A DNA stretch of 64,000 nucleotides from Rubellimicrobium sp. CFH 75288 (GCF_009904055.1 NZ_WYDP01000007.1:1-64000); one strand, 5' to 3'. Numbered from the stretch's first letter, positions 15,691-25,546 are shown. The notes: generated from the sequence alone by a model not told the origin. Numbers and translations: made by a program.

Positions 15691-16793
15691 CCCCGTCCCT
15701 CGCCACGGCGCGCCGGGTTGTCGTCAAGATCGGCTCGGCCCTGCTCGTGGACCGCAGCACGGGTCTGCGCGAGGGCTGGCTGCGCGCGCTGGCCGCCGAT
15801 GTGGCACGCCTGCGGGGCCGCGGGGCGCAGGTGGTGCTGGTCTCGTCGGGCTCCATCGCGCTGGGCCGCGCGGTGCTGGGCCTGCCGGCCGGCTCGCTGC
15901 CTCTCGAGCAGTCGCAGGCTGCCGCCGCCGTGGGCCAGATCCGCCTCGCCCGCGCCTACGAGGAGGCGCTCGCCCCCCACGGCATCGTCACGGGGCAGGT
16001 GCTGGTCACGCTCGAGGACTCGGCCGATCGTCGCCGCTACCTCAACAGCCGCGCCACGATGCAGACCATGCTGGGCCTCGGCGTCGTCCCCATCGTGAAC
16101 GAGAACGACACCGTCGCCACGGACGAGATCCGCTACGGCGATAACGACCGTCTCGCCGCGCAGGTGGCGGTGACGATCGGGGCGGATGTGCTGGTGCTTC
16201 TGTCGGATGTGGACGGGTTCTACTCGGCCAATCCCCAGACCGACCCCACCGCCCGTCGCTTCGACATCGTCGAGCGGATCACCCCCGAGATCGAGGCCAT
16301 GGCCGGAGAGGGCGTGTCGGGTCTCTCCAAGGGCGGCATGGTCACCAAGCTGATGGCGGCGCGGGTGGCGACCGATGGGGGCTGCGCCATGGCGATCACG
16401 CTGGGCGCGCGGCTCCACCCGCTCCAGAGCCTCGAGGAAGGGGCACCCGCCACCTGGTTCCTGGCCCAGACCGATCCCCAGGCCGCCCGCAAGCGCTGGA
16501 TCGCCGCCATGAAGCCCAAGGGGGAGCTGACGGTGGATCACGGCGCCGCCCGCGCCCTGCTCGAGGGCAAGAGCCTGCTGCCCGCCGGGCTCGCTGCGGT
16601 CTCGGGCCGCTTCGGCCGCGGCGACCCGGTGGCGATCCTGTCGCCCGACGGGGCGCGGCTCGGCCTCGGACTGGTGCGCTACACGGCCGAGGAGGCGCGC
16701 GCCATCACCGGCCGCCGGAGCGCGGACATCGAACGCATCCTCGGCTACAAGGGACGCGCGACCCTGATCCACCGCGACGACATGGTGCTCTGA
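15678..16793 (+). CDS. proB: Glutamate 5-kinase
   Basis: Gamma-glutamyl kinase, 371 residues, the first step of proline synthesis (glutamate plus ATP to glutamyl phosphate). The amino-acid kinase domain fills the first 260 residues, with [48 protein letters not shown] and [10 protein letters not shown]-terminal PUA domain follows ([20 protein letters not shown]), as in full-length enzymes. The start is a GTG with GGAGG seven bases upstream, lying inside the end of obgE. It is coupled to proA by a one-base overlap (TGATG). Confidence 0.97.
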   Translation: MASVTPSLATARRVVVKIGSALLVDRSTGLREGWLRALAADVARLRGRGAQVVLVSSGSIALGRAVLGLPAGSLPLEQSQAAAAVGQIRLARAYEEALAPHGIVTGQVLVTLEDSADRRRYLNSRATMQTMLGLGVVPIVNENDTVATDEIRYGDNDRLAAQVAVTIGADVLVLLSDVDGFYSANPQTDPTARRFDIVERITPEIEAMAGEGVSGLSKGGMVTKLMAARVATDGGCAMAITLGARLHPLQSLEEGAPATWFLAQTDPQAARKRWIAAMKPKGELTVDHGAARALLEGKSLLPAGLAAVSGRFGRGDPVAILSPDGARLGLGLVRYTAEEARAITGRRSADIERILGYKGRATLIHRDDMVL

Positions 16794-18061
16794 TGCTGGA
16801 CCGGACGGACGAGACCGAAGCCCTCATGGCCGAGATGGGCGCACGCGCCCGCGAGGCCGCCCGCATCCTTGCGCTGGCCGGCACCGACCGCAAGGCCGCG
16901 GCCCTCGCATCGGCGGCCGACGCGATCGCGTCGGACGAGGCCGCGATCCTCGAGGCCAATCGCCAGGATCTGGCGCGGGCGGAGGAGCGGGGCCTCCCGG
17001 CCGCCCTGGTCGACCGGCTCATGCTGGACCCGACTCGTCTGCGAGCCATGGCGGAGGGGCTCCGAACGCTCTCGCGCATGCCCGATCCGGTGGGCCGGAC
17101 GCTGGCCGAATGGACAGTACCCTCCGGCCTCCGCATCCGCCGCGTCAGCACGCCGCTCGGGGTGATCGGCGTCATCTACGAAAGCCGCCCCAACGTGACT
17201 GCCGATGCCGGCGGTCTCTGCCTTCTGAGCGGCAATGCCGTCATCCTCCGCGGCGGCAGCGAGTCCCTGCAATCCTCGCTGGCGATCCATGCCTGCCTCC
17301 AGCAGGGGTTGCGCGCGGCCGGTCTGCCGGCAGATGCCATCCAGATGGTGCCCGTCCCAGACCGCGCGATGGTGAGCGCGATGCTCGGCGCGGCCCGCTG
17401 GATCGACGTCATCGTGCCGCGCGGCGGCAAGGGGCTCGTCGGCCTCGTGCATGAGGAGGCGCGCGTGCCCGTCTTTGCTCATCTGGAGGGGATCTGCCAC
17501 GTCTATGCGGATGGCCGTGCCGACCCGGCCAAGGCGCGGCGGGTCGTCCTCAACGCCAAGACCCGGCGCACCGGCATCTGCGGCGCGGCGGAATGCCTCC
17601 TGATCGACCGGGCCTTCCACGAAGCGCATGGTCCGATCCTCGTGCAGGATCTTCTGGACGCCGGCGTGGAGGTGCGGACGGAAGGCACGCTTCTCGAGGT
17701 GCCCGGGACCGTCCCCGCCAGCGCGGAGGATTGGGGGCGGGAATATCTCGACAGCATCATCGCCGTCCGGCTGGTGGACGGTGTGGAGGAGGCCATCGCG
17801 CATATCCGGTGCTACGGTTCGGGCCATACCGAGGCGATCCTGACCGAGGACGACGCCGCGGCCGAACGGTTCTTCCGCGAGATCGACAGCGCCATCCTGC
17901 TGCGCAACGCCTCCACCCAGTTCGCCGACGGCGGAGAGTTCGGCATGGGGGCGGAGATCGGCATCGCGACCGGCAAGCTTCACGCCCGCGGCCCCGTGGG
18001 GGCGGAGCAGCTCACGAGCTTCAAGTATCTGGTCGAGGGGGACGGCACGGTTCGGCCCTGA
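16793..18061 (+). CDS. proA: Gamma-glutamyl phosphate reductase
   Basis: A 422-residue NADPH-dependent reductase that converts glutamyl phosphate to glutamate semialdehyde, the second step of proline synthesis. It has an aldehyde-dehydrogenase-like fold. The conserved blocks are [36 protein letters not shown] and the catalytic-cysteine region [15 protein letters not shown]. It ends with the usual [19 protein letters not shown]. The ATG overlaps the proB stop by one base, giving an obgE-proB-proA unit. Length matches the family. Confidence 0.97.
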   Translation: MLDRTDETEALMAEMGARAREAARILALAGTDRKAAALASAADAIASDEAAILEANRQDLARAEERGLPAALVDRLMLDPTRLRAMAEGLRTLSRMPDPVGRTLAEWTVPSGLRIRRVSTPLGVIGVIYESRPNVTADAGGLCLLSGNAVILRGGSESLQSSLAIHACLQQGLRAAGLPADAIQMVPVPDRAMVSAMLGAARWIDVIVPRGGKGLVGLVHEEARVPVFAHLEGICHVYADGRADPAKARRVVLNAKTRRTGICGAAECLLIDRAFHEAHGPILVQDLLDAGVEVRTEGTLLEVPGTVPASAEDWGREYLDSIIAVRLVDGVEEAIAHIRCYGSGHTEAILTEDDAAAERFFREIDSAILLRNASTQFADGGEFGMGAEIGIATGKLHARGPVGAEQLTSFKYLVEGDGTVRP

Positions 18062-18088
18062 CCCCCGGCCCGGCCGTCGACCCATCCG

Positions 18089-18655
18089 TCATTCCGCTCC
18101 CTCTCCGGGGGCAAGGCCGAGCGCCAGCCGCAACCGCTCCGCCTCCGCGGCCAGGTCCGCCTCCAGCACCGCGTCGGTGCCCCGCAGCGCCGCCAGCATG
18201 TCGAGGGCCCAGGCGAGATAGGTCTGCCGCTCGTCCTCCCCCACCGCCGAAGGATCGGCGGTGGCCAGCGCGGCGAGATTGGAGGCCTTGTCGGCCAGCT
18301 TGATGCGCCGGGCCCTACCGGACCTGGTCGGCGCCTCCTGGACCTGCCTCCGCCGGCGCTCGGCCTCCGGGAGGGTGGGGTCGTCGGTCAGCTCCGCCAC
18401 GATCCCGGCAATGGTCTTTCCGAAGGATTCCTCGATCTGATAGAGGGTTACATCCGTATCTTCGACCGTATCGTGAAGAAGGGCAGCGATCATGGTTTCC
18501 GTGTCGGCGTCCGCGCTGCGCAGAACCCGCACGGCGACATCGGCGATGTGGACGATCTGCGGCTGGTCCGGATGGCCCTTGCGCGACTGACCTGCATGAG
18601 CCCGCGCCGCCAGGGCGAGGGCGTCCGCGATCTGCCGGAGACCGTCTGGCGTCAT
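18089..18655 (-). CDS. HD-domain phosphohydrolase, MESH1-like (p)ppGpp hydrolase
   Basis: A 188-residue single-domain HD protein that resembles the hydrolase half of RelA/SpoT and the stand-alone MESH1 enzyme. Metal and catalytic residues are all present: RKG-HPDQPQIVHI near residue 25, the HD pair in ALLHDTVEDT (about 58-67), and KLADKASNL near residue 118. There is no synthetase, TGS or ACT domain. It probably removes the 3' diphosphate of (p)ppGpp or acts on a related nucleotide such as NADPH. That is inferred from the motifs. The ATG at 18655 has GGAGGAGG upstream, better than an ATG eight codons earlier. It converges with proA. Confidence 0.83.
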   Translation of the reverse strand: MTPDGLRQIADALALAARAHAGQSRKGHPDQPQIVHIADVAVRVLRSADADTETMIAALLHDTVEDTDVTLYQIEESFGKTIAGIVAELTDDPTLPEAERRRRQVQEAPTRSGRARRIKLADKASNLAALATADPSAVGEDERQTYLAWALDMLAALRGTDAVLEADLAAEAERLRLALGLAPGEGAE

Positions 18656-18719
18656 GGATTCCTCCTCCCCCCGGCCCAACGCGGGCTGCCGCCCCGCGGT
18701 TCGGCCCGCGATCTCGCTC

Positions 18720-19340
18720 TCAGAAGCGGATCACGATGCGATCGGTCTGCACATCGAGCGACAGGACCCGCCCCAGCGCGGCCAGGGCAAGAGGCAGGAG
18801 CGCGAACTGCACCGAGCCGGCGCCCTGCGGGGCATGCGGGGCGGCCAGGCGATCCCACAGCCGATCCTCCACCCGCAGGCGCGGTCCCTCGGCCTCGAGA
18901 TGCCATCCCGTGCCCTCCCGCGCCACCCGGACGACACCCCCCATCGGCATCGCGGACTCGAGGCACTGGAGAATCAGGAACACGGCGCGCACCTCGGCCC
19001 GCGGCTGATCCCCCGCCGCGTTCCATTCGTAGGTCGTCCGACCCGCACGCGACGCGCCCTGCAGGGCGGCCAGGATCTCCGCCCGGCCGGCCCGCTGGTC
19101 CGGCAGGGCCGCGCCATAGGCCAGCCGGAAGAAGCGGATGCGCGCATTCGCCCCATCCACGCTTTCGCGGATCAGGGCCATTTCCGGCGTGTCGGCGGTG
19201 CCCGTCAGGCCCATCAGCTCGACGCCGTTGGCGATCGCCCCGAGCGGGCTGACCAGGTCGTGACAGATGCGCGAGGCGACTTCGGCCGCGATGGCATCGG
19301 GCGCAGGCAGAGGCGACGGGAACCGGTGGACTTCGTTCAT
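18720..19340 (-). CDS. chpT: Histidine phosphotransferase ChpT
   Basis: A 206-residue protein matching ChpT, the dimeric phosphotransferase that passes phosphate from CckA to CtrA and CpdR in alphaproteobacterial cell-cycle or motility control. The dimerisation and phosphorylation helix carries the His in ASRICHDLVSPLGAIANGVELM, a hallmark of this family. The C-terminal half is a degenerate Bergerat-like ATPase fold without nucleotide motifs, also as in ChpT. The start is the ATG at 19340, beginning MNEVHRF. A DUF3553 gene diverges from it 42 bases away. Presence of ChpT implies a CckA-ChpT-CtrA pathway elsewhere in the genome. Confidence 0.9.
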   Translation of the reverse strand: MNEVHRFPSPLPAPDAIAAEVASRICHDLVSPLGAIANGVELMGLTGTADTPEMALIRESVDGANARIRFFRLAYGAALPDQRAGRAEILAALQGASRAGRTTYEWNAAGDQPRAEVRAVFLILQCLESAMPMGGVVRVAREGTGWHLEAEGPRLRVEDRLWDRLAAPHAPQGAGSVQFALLPLALAALGRVLSLDVQTDRIVIRF

Positions 19341-19382
19341 GGCAGGGGTCACCTTGGCGGCAGGCACGACAGGCGGGGAACG

Positions 19383-19577
19383 ATGAGCGACATCCTGGCG
19401 ATCCTGGCGCCCGGCATGATCGTGGCGCACCGCGACCGGCCCGACTGGGGCAGGGGGCAGGTCCAGTCCGTCATCGGGACCCATGTCACCGTGATGTTTC
19501 CCGAACTGGGCAAGCTGGTGCTGGACGGCACGGAGGTTCCCCTTCTCCTGATCTCGACCGGTCCGGAGCCATCCTGA
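19383..19577 (+). CDS. Small DUF3553-domain protein
   Basis: A 64-residue protein consisting of one short beta-rich domain (PGMIVAHRDRPDWGRGQVQSV, then VTVMFPELGKLVL). It fits DUF3553, which resembles the CarD/UvrD-tail Tudor-like fold that binds protein or RNA polymerase partners. Its function is unknown. It is divergent from chpT with a 42-base shared promoter region and has GGGGAACG ahead of the ATG. The small size and clear domain make it a real gene rather than a chance frame. Confidence 0.82.
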   Translation: MSDILAILAPGMIVAHRDRPDWGRGQVQSVIGTHVTVMFPELGKLVLDGTEVPLLLISTGPEPS

Positions 19578-19670
19578 CCTGTCCCGCCCCATCATCGCAG
19601 CCAAAGGTTGCGGAATCGTTAACGTGCTTCGCCATGAAAGCGAGTAGGCAGAGAAAAAACGGACAGGACC

Positions 19671-20438
19671 ATGTCGCGCGAGCTTCCCCGCTACAGCGTC
19701 AGGATGGCTGCCACGGAGACCGATCTGCGGGCGGCGCAGGCGCTTCGCTACCGCATCTTCGTCGAGGAGATGGGGGTCCGGGGCGGCGCGCTGACTGACC
19801 CCGTCCGGCGGCTCGAGCGTGATCGCTACGATCCGTTCTGCCGCCATCTGCTGCTCTTCGATTCCCTCAGCGGACCCGAACCTGTGGCCACCTTGCGCAT
19901 CCTCACCGCCGAGGGCGCAGCCGAGGCCGGCCGCTTCGGCACGGAGGACGAGTTCGACATCGCGCCGCTGCGGCGCTCCGGCCAGCGCCTGCTCGAGGTG
20001 GGTCGGACCTGCCTGTGCCCCGGCCATCGCGGCGGGGCCGCCATGCATCGCCTCTGGCAGGCGCTGGGTGCCTTCGTGGACGCGGACGGCGCCGACCTGC
20101 TGATCGGCCTGGCCTCGTTCCACGGCCGCGACCCCGAGGCGGTCGCCCAGCCGCTGACCTGTCTGGCCCGCCACCACCTCTCGCCGGCCGGCCTGCGGCC
20201 CCGTTCGCTCCGGCCCATCGCGATGGACCGGATCGGGCGCCGCCCGCTCGACCGGCGCGCCGCCGTCCTTGGGATGCCGCCGCTTCTCAAGGCCTATCTG
20301 CGCCTGGGCGCCACCGTGGGCGAGGGCGCCTGCCTGGACGACGATTTCGCCTGCCTCGATGTCTGCGTCGTCCTGCGCGCGCGGGGGATCGGGGCACGCG
20401 CGCGGGCGATCTATGCCCCGTCCTGCGCCCGCCGATGA
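19671..20438 (+). CDS. olsB: L-ornithine N(alpha)-acyltransferase OlsB
   Basis: A 255-residue GNAT-like acyltransferase that attaches a 3-hydroxy fatty acid from acyl-ACP to the alpha-amino group of ornithine, forming lyso-ornithine lipid. Typical features are RYRIFVEEMG near residue 32, RDRYDPFCRHLLLFD, ATLRIL, an E-F-D-I stretch and the LEVGRTCLCPGHRGG-AMHRLWQ region that binds acyl carrier. It ends with DDDFACLDVCVVL. The next gene supplies the second acylation, and the two overlap by four bases (ATGA). Ornithine lipids replace phospholipids under phosphate stress in many Rhodobacterales. The start ATG is preceded by ACAGGACC. Confidence 0.93.
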   Translation: MSRELPRYSVRMAATETDLRAAQALRYRIFVEEMGVRGGALTDPVRRLERDRYDPFCRHLLLFDSLSGPEPVATLRILTAEGAAEAGRFGTEDEFDIAPLRRSGQRLLEVGRTCLCPGHRGGAAMHRLWQALGAFVDADGADLLIGLASFHGRDPEAVAQPLTCLARHHLSPAGLRPRSLRPIAMDRIGRRPLDRRAAVLGMPPLLKAYLRLGATVGEGACLDDDFACLDVCVVLRARGIGARARAIYAPSCARR

Positions 20439-21244
20439 GCCTGACCTGGACCGGGCTGCCGGCACCCCCTCCCGCGCGGCCGGGACTCGCGGGCTGGCTG
20501 CGGCTGGCGGTGCGGGCCCCTCTCGTGATCGGCCTGCTGACGCTCGGGCTGGCGGTCAAGTCGGCGCTGCGCCTGCCCGAGGCGCTGGTCTGCGGTCCGC
20601 GTAGGCCTGCCACCCCCTGGGTGACGGTCGCGGTCTGCCGCATGGCGCTGCCGCTCCTCGGCCTGCGGGTCCGGCGGACAGGCGCGCCCATGACGGGGCC
20701 GGGACTGGCGGTGGCCAACCACGCCTCCTGGCTCGACATCTTCGTGCTGAACGCCGTGGCGCCGGTGGTCTTCGTCTCCAAGGCCGAAGTGGCGCACTGG
20801 CCCGGCATCGGGCTGCTGGCCCGCGCCACGGGAACGCTGTTCGTCCGGCGCGAGGCGCGCAGTCAGGCCGCGGATCAGGCCGCCGCGATCGCCCGGCGGA
20901 TTGCCCTCGGCCAGAGACCCCTGCTGTTCCCCGAAGGCACATCGACCGACGGGCGGCGCGTCCTGCGCTTCCGCTCCGCCCTGTTCGCCGCGCTCGGGCA
21001 TCCGCTCGTGCCGCCGGACGCCGCCCTCCAGCCGATCACCCTGCGCTGGCGCCCTGCGCACGAGGGTGAGGCACCGCTTCACGCCTGGTGGGGCGATGCG
21101 GCCTTCGGGCCGCACGCGCTGGCCGTGCTGGCTGCGCCTGGCGGGCAGGTGGAGGTCGTGCTCCACCGGCCGATCCCCGCGCGGGGGCAGGACCGCAAGA
21201 CGCTCGCCGCGGCGGCGGAACGCGCCGTGCGCTCGGCGCTCTAG
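20435..21244 (+). CDS. olsA: Lyso-ornithine lipid O-acyltransferase OlsA
   Basis: A 269-residue membrane-bound 1-acyl-glycerol-3-phosphate-type acyltransferase. An N-terminal membrane helix (about residues 28-44) precedes the PlsC domain. The domain has the catalytic NHASWLD motif (H-x4-D) near residue 91 and the substrate motif FPEGTSTDG near residue 168. Coupled to olsB by ATGA overlap, it should add the second fatty acid to lyso-ornithine lipid in the inner membrane. A housekeeping PlsC role cannot be excluded but the pairing favours OlsA. Its last four bases overlap the stop of the convergent thiE-like gene. Confidence 0.92.
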   Translation: MSLTWTGLPAPPPARPGLAGWLRLAVRAPLVIGLLTLGLAVKSALRLPEALVCGPRRPATPWVTVAVCRMALPLLGLRVRRTGAPMTGPGLAVANHASWLDIFVLNAVAPVVFVSKAEVAHWPGIGLLARATGTLFVRREARSQAADQAAAIARRIALGQRPLLFPEGTSTDGRRVLRFRSALFAALGHPLVPPDAALQPITLRWRPAHEGEAPLHAWWGDAAFGPHALAVLAAPGGQVEVVLHRPIPARGQDRKTLAAAAERAVRSAL

Positions 21245-21864
21245 GCCATCGCCGCGTGCAGGGCCGCGAGGCGCGCCGGAGGGTCCGCGTGCGCCCAGAC
21301 CTCCTCGCCCAGGGCGAAGAAGTCGGCCACCGGAGCGAGGGCGGCGATGCCGTCCTCGTCCAGACCGCCCTCGGCGACGACGGGAATCTCGATCATCTCC
21401 GACCACCATGCGAACAGGTCGCGCTCCGCGCGGCGGCCGTCGCCGAGGGCGGTGGCGCCCACGGGTCCGAAGCTCACGTAGTCGGCGCCGATCTCTCCTG
21501 CGGTCATGCCGTCGTGACGCGAGACGCCGCAGAGCGCCCCCACGATCGCATCGGCCCCGAGTTCCTTGCGAGCGCGCCGGACCGAACGGGCGCCGTCGAG
21601 CAGATGAACCCCGTCGAGACCCAGCCGCCGGACCAGCAGCAGGTGGCTCTCGATCACCAGCGGGATGTCCCGGGCATGCGCGATCTCGCGCAGGCTGTCG
21701 GCCGCCCGCGCAAGGCGGCCTTCGTCGCGAGTGGACAGGGCCAGCCGCAGGCAGGCCACGGGCGCGGCGTCGAGCGTGCGCGACAGGAGGTCGGGGAAGC
21801 TGGACAGCTCGATCTCGGCTGGCGTGACCAGGACGATGCCGGGCCGGTCGCGCTGGTCGGTCAT
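21241..21864 (-). CDS. thiE: Thiamine phosphate synthase family protein (ThiE/TenI-like)
   Basis: A 207-residue TIM-barrel protein of the ThiE/TenI superfamily. ThiE joins the pyrimidine and thiazole halves of thiamine. Seen features are LVTPAEI at strand 1, LVIESHLLLVRRLGLDGVHL around strands 3-4 (ThiE usually has ND and DGVHLG here), GALCGVSRHDGMTAGEIGADYVSFGPV, and VVAEGGLDEDGIAAL. The usual N-D pair in LIINDR appears as VIESHL, so catalytic competence is open. It could be a TenI-like relative with another role. The ATG at 21864 has CGGAGACGACC upstream. It converges with olsA with a four-base overlap. Confidence 0.72.
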   Translation of the reverse strand: MTDQRDRPGIVLVTPAEIELSSFPDLLSRTLDAAPVACLRLALSTRDEGRLARAADSLREIAHARDIPLVIESHLLLVRRLGLDGVHLLDGARSVRRARKELGADAIVGALCGVSRHDGMTAGEIGADYVSFGPVGATALGDGRRAERDLFAWWSEMIEIPVVAEGGLDEDGIAALAPVADFFALGEEVWAHADPPARLAALHAAMA

Positions 21865-21955
21865 GGTCGTCTCCGCTCGTGCTGGCCGCCGTCCGCCGCT
21901 TCTGGCGCGCGGGTGCGGCCTTTGCAAGCGAGCGCGCGGCCGCTATCGGGGGGCC

Positions 21956-22741
21956 ATGACCAGCCGTCCTCTCCGGCCCGATGCCGAGCCCGTGTTCGTC
22001 CTCGTCCGCCCCCAGATGGGCGAGAACATCGGTGCCGCCGCGCGGGCCATGTGGAACTTCGGCCTGAGCCGGATGCGTCTGGTGGCACCGCGCGACGGCT
22101 GGCCCAACCCGCGCGCCGTGGCGATGGCCTCCGGCGCGGGCCGGGTGCTCGAGGGCGCCACGCTGCATTCGGACCTTCCCTCTGCGCTGGCCGACCGGAC
22201 ACGGGTCTATGCCACGACCGCGCGTCCGCGCGACATGACCAAGCCCGTCTACACCCCGGAGGCCGCGGCCCGCGACATGGCCGAGCGCGCGGGACGCGGC
22301 GAGCCGACGGCGGTGATCTTCGGCCCCGAGCGCGCGGGGCTCGAGAACGACGATGTCGTGCTCGCCAACGCCATCGTGACCGTGGACGTGAACCCGGCCT
22401 TTCCGTCGCTCAACGTGGCGCAATGCGTCCTGCTCATGGCCTACGAGTGGCGCCGCGCCACCCATCGGGTCACACCCGTCGATGAGGGCCTTGCGGGGGC
22501 CGCCTGGGCGACCGGCGCGGAAATCGAGCATCTCGCGCGCCACTACGAGGAGCGGCTCGAGGCGGCGGGCTACTTCTGGCCCGAGCACCGGGCCACCAGC
22601 ATGAAGCGCGCGCTGCGCAATCTCTGGAGCCGGATGCCGCTCACGGGGGAGGACGTGCGCCTGCTCCACGGCATCCTGCGTCAGATGGTCCGATGGGCCG
22701 GGCGGGGCGGGCGGGTTGAAGGGGGCAGGGCCGACGATTAG
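21956..22741 (+). CDS. trmJ: tRNA 2'-O-methyltransferase TrmJ
   Basis: A 261-residue SPOUT-class RNA methyltransferase that methylates the 2'-O of nucleotide 32 in tRNAs. The N-terminal SpoU domain shows VLVRPQMGENIGAAARAM, the SAM-knot motif IFGPERAGLENDDV, and ANAIVTVDVNPAFPSLNVAQCVLLMAYE, which are the three SpoU motifs. A helical C-terminal domain (about residues 180-255) is typical of TrmJ rather than TrmL. The ATG at 21956 is chosen by the conserved start of the domain. ctaA follows 27 bases later on the same strand. Confidence 0.9.
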   Translation: MTSRPLRPDAEPVFVLVRPQMGENIGAAARAMWNFGLSRMRLVAPRDGWPNPRAVAMASGAGRVLEGATLHSDLPSALADRTRVYATTARPRDMTKPVYTPEAAARDMAERAGRGEPTAVIFGPERAGLENDDVVLANAIVTVDVNPAFPSLNVAQCVLLMAYEWRRATHRVTPVDEGLAGAAWATGAEIEHLARHYEERLEAAGYFWPEHRATSMKRALRNLWSRMPLTGEDVRLLHGILRQMVRWAGRGGRVEGGRADD

Positions 22742-22768
22742 GGTCCGCCGCGCCGGAGGACACGCATC

Positions 22769-23905
22769 ATGGCCCAGAAGTCGCGTACCATCTTCGAGGA
22801 CGTCGCCACCGCCGAGCGGCCGGTGACCGCCGCAGGGGCCATCGACCGGGGCCGCAGCGATTCGCGCGGGCTGATCCGCGCCTGGCTGATCGCGCTGTTC
22901 GCTCTCGTGGTCGCGATGATCGTCATCGGCGGGCTGACGCGGCTGACGGGTTCGGGCCTGTCGATCACCGAATGGAACCTCGTCACCGGCACGCTCCCGC
23001 CGCTCTCGGACGAGCAGTGGCAGCGCGAGTTCGACCTCTACCGGGCGAGCCCCCAGTATCAGCTGCTCAACCGCGGCATGACGATGGAGGAGTTCCGCGT
23101 CATCTACTGGTGGGAATGGGGCCACCGCTTCCTCGGCCGCATCGTGGGACTGGTCTGGATCGCCGGATTCCTGTTCTTCTGGCTTTCGGGCCGGATGGGG
23201 CGCGACTGGGTGCGGCGGACCTTCGTGGTGGGCGCGCTGATCGGCCTGCAAGGCGCGATCGGCTGGTGGATGGTCCGGTCGGGGCTGGAGGAGGGGATGA
23301 TCGCGGTTGCCTCCTACAGGCTCGCGGTGCATCTCGGCGTGGCCTTCCTGATCCTCGGCCTCATCGCCTGGCAGGTGAACCTGCTGGGCCGGCGCGAGGC
23401 GGACCTGATCGCCGCGCGCCGCCTGGGAGAGCCGCGGCTGTTCTCCGCCTCGACGGGGCTCATGCACCTGCTCTTTCTCCAGATCGTGCTGGGGGCGCTC
23501 GTGGCCGGGATCGACGCGGGGCGGGCCTTTCCGACCTGGCCGGACATGGGGGGCGGGTTCCTGCCGCCCGATCCGCTGGCCCTCTCGCCCGTCTGGCGGA
23601 ACTTCTTCGAGAATGCGGGCACGGTGCAGTTCATCCACCGCATGGCGGGCTACGCGGTCGCCATCCTCGCCGTGATCGTGTGGCTGCGGGCGCGTCGCTC
23701 TCCCCACCCGGTCACGCGCCGCGCGTTCCATCTCGTGCTGGCCGCGACCGTGCTCCAGATCCTGCTGGGCATCTGGGCGGTGCTGAGCCAGGCGCAGCTC
23801 CATGTGGCGATCACCCATCAGGCCGTGGCCGTTCTGCTCTGGGTTCTCGTGATCCGCGGCCGCTTCCTCGCCCGTCACCCCGTCGCCGTGTCGCTGCGCG
23901 GCTGA
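22769..23905 (+). CDS. ctaA: Heme A synthase (COX15/CtaA)
   Basis: A 378-residue inner-membrane protein with about eight transmembrane helices that oxidises heme O to heme A for cytochrome aa3 oxidase. Visible marks are the early IGGLTRLTGSGLSITEW motif, EFRVIYWWEWGHRFLGR with a heme-ligand His, HLLFLQIVLGALVAGIDAG, and QFIHRMAGY and HVAITHQAVAV with the other His ligands. This matches the type-2 COX15 form of alphaproteobacteria and mitochondria rather than the short Bacillus type. The ATG follows a GGAGG at 22755. Confidence 0.96.
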   Translation: MAQKSRTIFEDVATAERPVTAAGAIDRGRSDSRGLIRAWLIALFALVVAMIVIGGLTRLTGSGLSITEWNLVTGTLPPLSDEQWQREFDLYRASPQYQLLNRGMTMEEFRVIYWWEWGHRFLGRIVGLVWIAGFLFFWLSGRMGRDWVRRTFVVGALIGLQGAIGWWMVRSGLEEGMIAVASYRLAVHLGVAFLILGLIAWQVNLLGRREADLIAARRLGEPRLFSASTGLMHLLFLQIVLGALVAGIDAGRAFPTWPDMGGGFLPPDPLALSPVWRNFFENAGTVQFIHRMAGYAVAILAVIVWLRARRSPHPVTRRAFHLVLAATVLQILLGIWAVLSQAQLHVAITHQAVAVLLWVLVIRGRFLARHPVAVSLRG

Positions 23906-23927
23906 CCCGTTCCGACAGGATCGCCGC

Positions 23928-25415
23928 ATGGACCGAGCCTATGCCGAGCTGATGGCGTTCCAGCGCGGGACCGAGGCGCTGGCTCAGGTCATGGGCCGTC
24001 TCGGCTGGGATCAGGAGACGGTGATGCCTCCCGCGGCCGCTCCCCAGCGGGCCGAGGAGATGGCCGCGCTCGAGGCCGTGCTGCACCAGCGGCGCACCGA
24101 TCCCCGGATCGGCGAGTGGCTGGCGGCAGCGCGTCCGGCCGACCCGGTGCAGGAGGCCAACCTGCGCCACATCGCCCGCCGCTTCGCCCGCGACAGCCGC
24201 GTGCCCGAGGATCTCGCGGCAGAGATCGCCCGCGTCACCTCCCGCGCGCACGGGATCTGGGCCGAATGCCTGCAATCGGAGGACGTGGCGGCCTTTCTGC
24301 CGGTCCTGCGCGACGTGGTCGATCTGCGGCGGCAGGAGGGAGCCGCCATCGCGCAGGGGGGCGATCCCTACGATGCCCTTCTGGCCGATTACGAGCCGGG
24401 CACCACGGCAGCGGAGGTTGCCCGCCTGTTCGACGCCCTGCGCCCGCCGCTGGTCGCGCTGCGCGACGCGATCCGCGACCGTCCCGCGCCGCCGGTCCTG
24501 ACCGGCGCATTCCCCGAGGAGGCCCAGTTGGCTCTGGCGCGCGAGGTCGCCACCGTCTTCGGCTACGACTGGTCCCGCGGCCGCCTCGACAAGGCGGTGC
24601 ACCCGTTCTCCTCGGGCTCCGGGCTCGATGTCCGGATCACCACGCGGACCCGCGCCGACGATCCGCTCAACTGCATCTTCTCGACCATCCACGAGGTGGG
24701 TCACGCCACCTACGAGCAGAACGTGGCCGAGGAGCACCGGCTGACCCCCGTGGGGCAGGGGGCCTCGCTCGGCGTGCACGAGAGCCAGAGCCGCCTCTAC
24801 GAGAACCAGCTCGGGCGCTCGCGCGGCTTCGCGGACTGGCTGTTCGGCCGGATGCGCGACCTGTTCGGTGCATTCGGCATCGCCGACGCCGACAGCTTCC
24901 ACGCCGCCCTGAACGCCCTGCGCGACGGGTATGTGCGCACGGAGGCCGACGAGGTCCAGTACAACCTGCACATCATGCTGCGCTTCGATCTGGAACGCGC
25001 CCTGATGCGGGGCGACCTGGAGGTGTCCGACCTCGAGGCCGCGTGGAACGACAGGTTCCTGGCCGATTTCGGCTTTCCGGTGGACCGGCCTTCGCACGGG
25101 CTGCTGCAGGACGTGCACTGGTCCGTGGGGCTCTTCGGCTACTTTCCCACCTACACGCTGGGCAACGTCTATGCGGGATGCCTCCATGTGGCGCTGCGCC
25201 GGGACATTCCCGATCTCGACGAGCATCTGGCCCGGGGGGATGCCGGACCCGCCCTGACCTGGCTGCGCGAGCGGCTCCAGACGCACGGCGCGCTGCGCGA
25301 GGGGGCCGACACGATCCGCGCCGCCACCGGCGAGAGCCCGGGCGAGGGACCCCTGCTGGACTATCTGCGGGACAAGTTCGGCGCGATCTACGGGCTCGCC
25401 GATGCGGTAAAATGA
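23928..25415 (+). CDS. Carboxypeptidase Taq, M32 metallopeptidase
   Basis: A 495-residue zinc carboxypeptidase of family M32, near the normal length. The zinc site HEVGH is at about residues 254-258 ([12 protein letters not shown]), with the third ligand in [12 protein letters not shown] about 30 residues later. The conserved DVRITTR and HPF segments precede it, and [14 protein letters not shown] follows. The N-terminal third is the usual long helical lid. It removes C-terminal residues from peptides in the cytosol. The ATG is 22 bases after ctaA, so both may share a transcript. Confidence 0.95.
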   Translation: MDRAYAELMAFQRGTEALAQVMGRLGWDQETVMPPAAAPQRAEEMAALEAVLHQRRTDPRIGEWLAAARPADPVQEANLRHIARRFARDSRVPEDLAAEIARVTSRAHGIWAECLQSEDVAAFLPVLRDVVDLRRQEGAAIAQGGDPYDALLADYEPGTTAAEVARLFDALRPPLVALRDAIRDRPAPPVLTGAFPEEAQLALAREVATVFGYDWSRGRLDKAVHPFSSGSGLDVRITTRTRADDPLNCIFSTIHEVGHATYEQNVAEEHRLTPVGQGASLGVHESQSRLYENQLGRSRGFADWLFGRMRDLFGAFGIADADSFHAALNALRDGYVRTEADEVQYNLHIMLRFDLERALMRGDLEVSDLEAAWNDRFLADFGFPVDRPSHGLLQDVHWSVGLFGYFPTYTLGNVYAGCLHVALRRDIPDLDEHLARGDAGPALTWLRERLQTHGALREGADTIRAATGESPGEGPLLDYLRDKFGAIYGLADAVK

Positions 25416-25469
25416 TACCGTGTCGCGCAAGTTGCGGGATCAGATCGGAAAAAGACTTCGGCCGGGCCG

Positions 25470-25497
25470 TTGACGCGCGCGTGCGAATCCGTATAAC
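25470..25497 (+). promoter_or_regulatory. Promoter of rplM-rpsI
   Basis: A -35 box TTGACG (25470-25475) and a -10 box TATAAC (25492-25497) are separated by 16 bases, about 50 bases ahead of rplM. This is one of the clearest sigma-70-type promoters in the window. Confidence 0.8.
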
Positions 25498-25546
25498 CCG
25501 CCCACTCCGACGCGGGCGCCGTCCCGCTCCAGATCCGGGACCAGCC

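Noticed and set aside
20411-23929. 1172-codon open frame on the minus strand
   Set aside because: It runs antisense to olsA, trmJ and ctaA, all with clear families. The His/Arg/Gln-rich product is typical of a GC-rich shadow.
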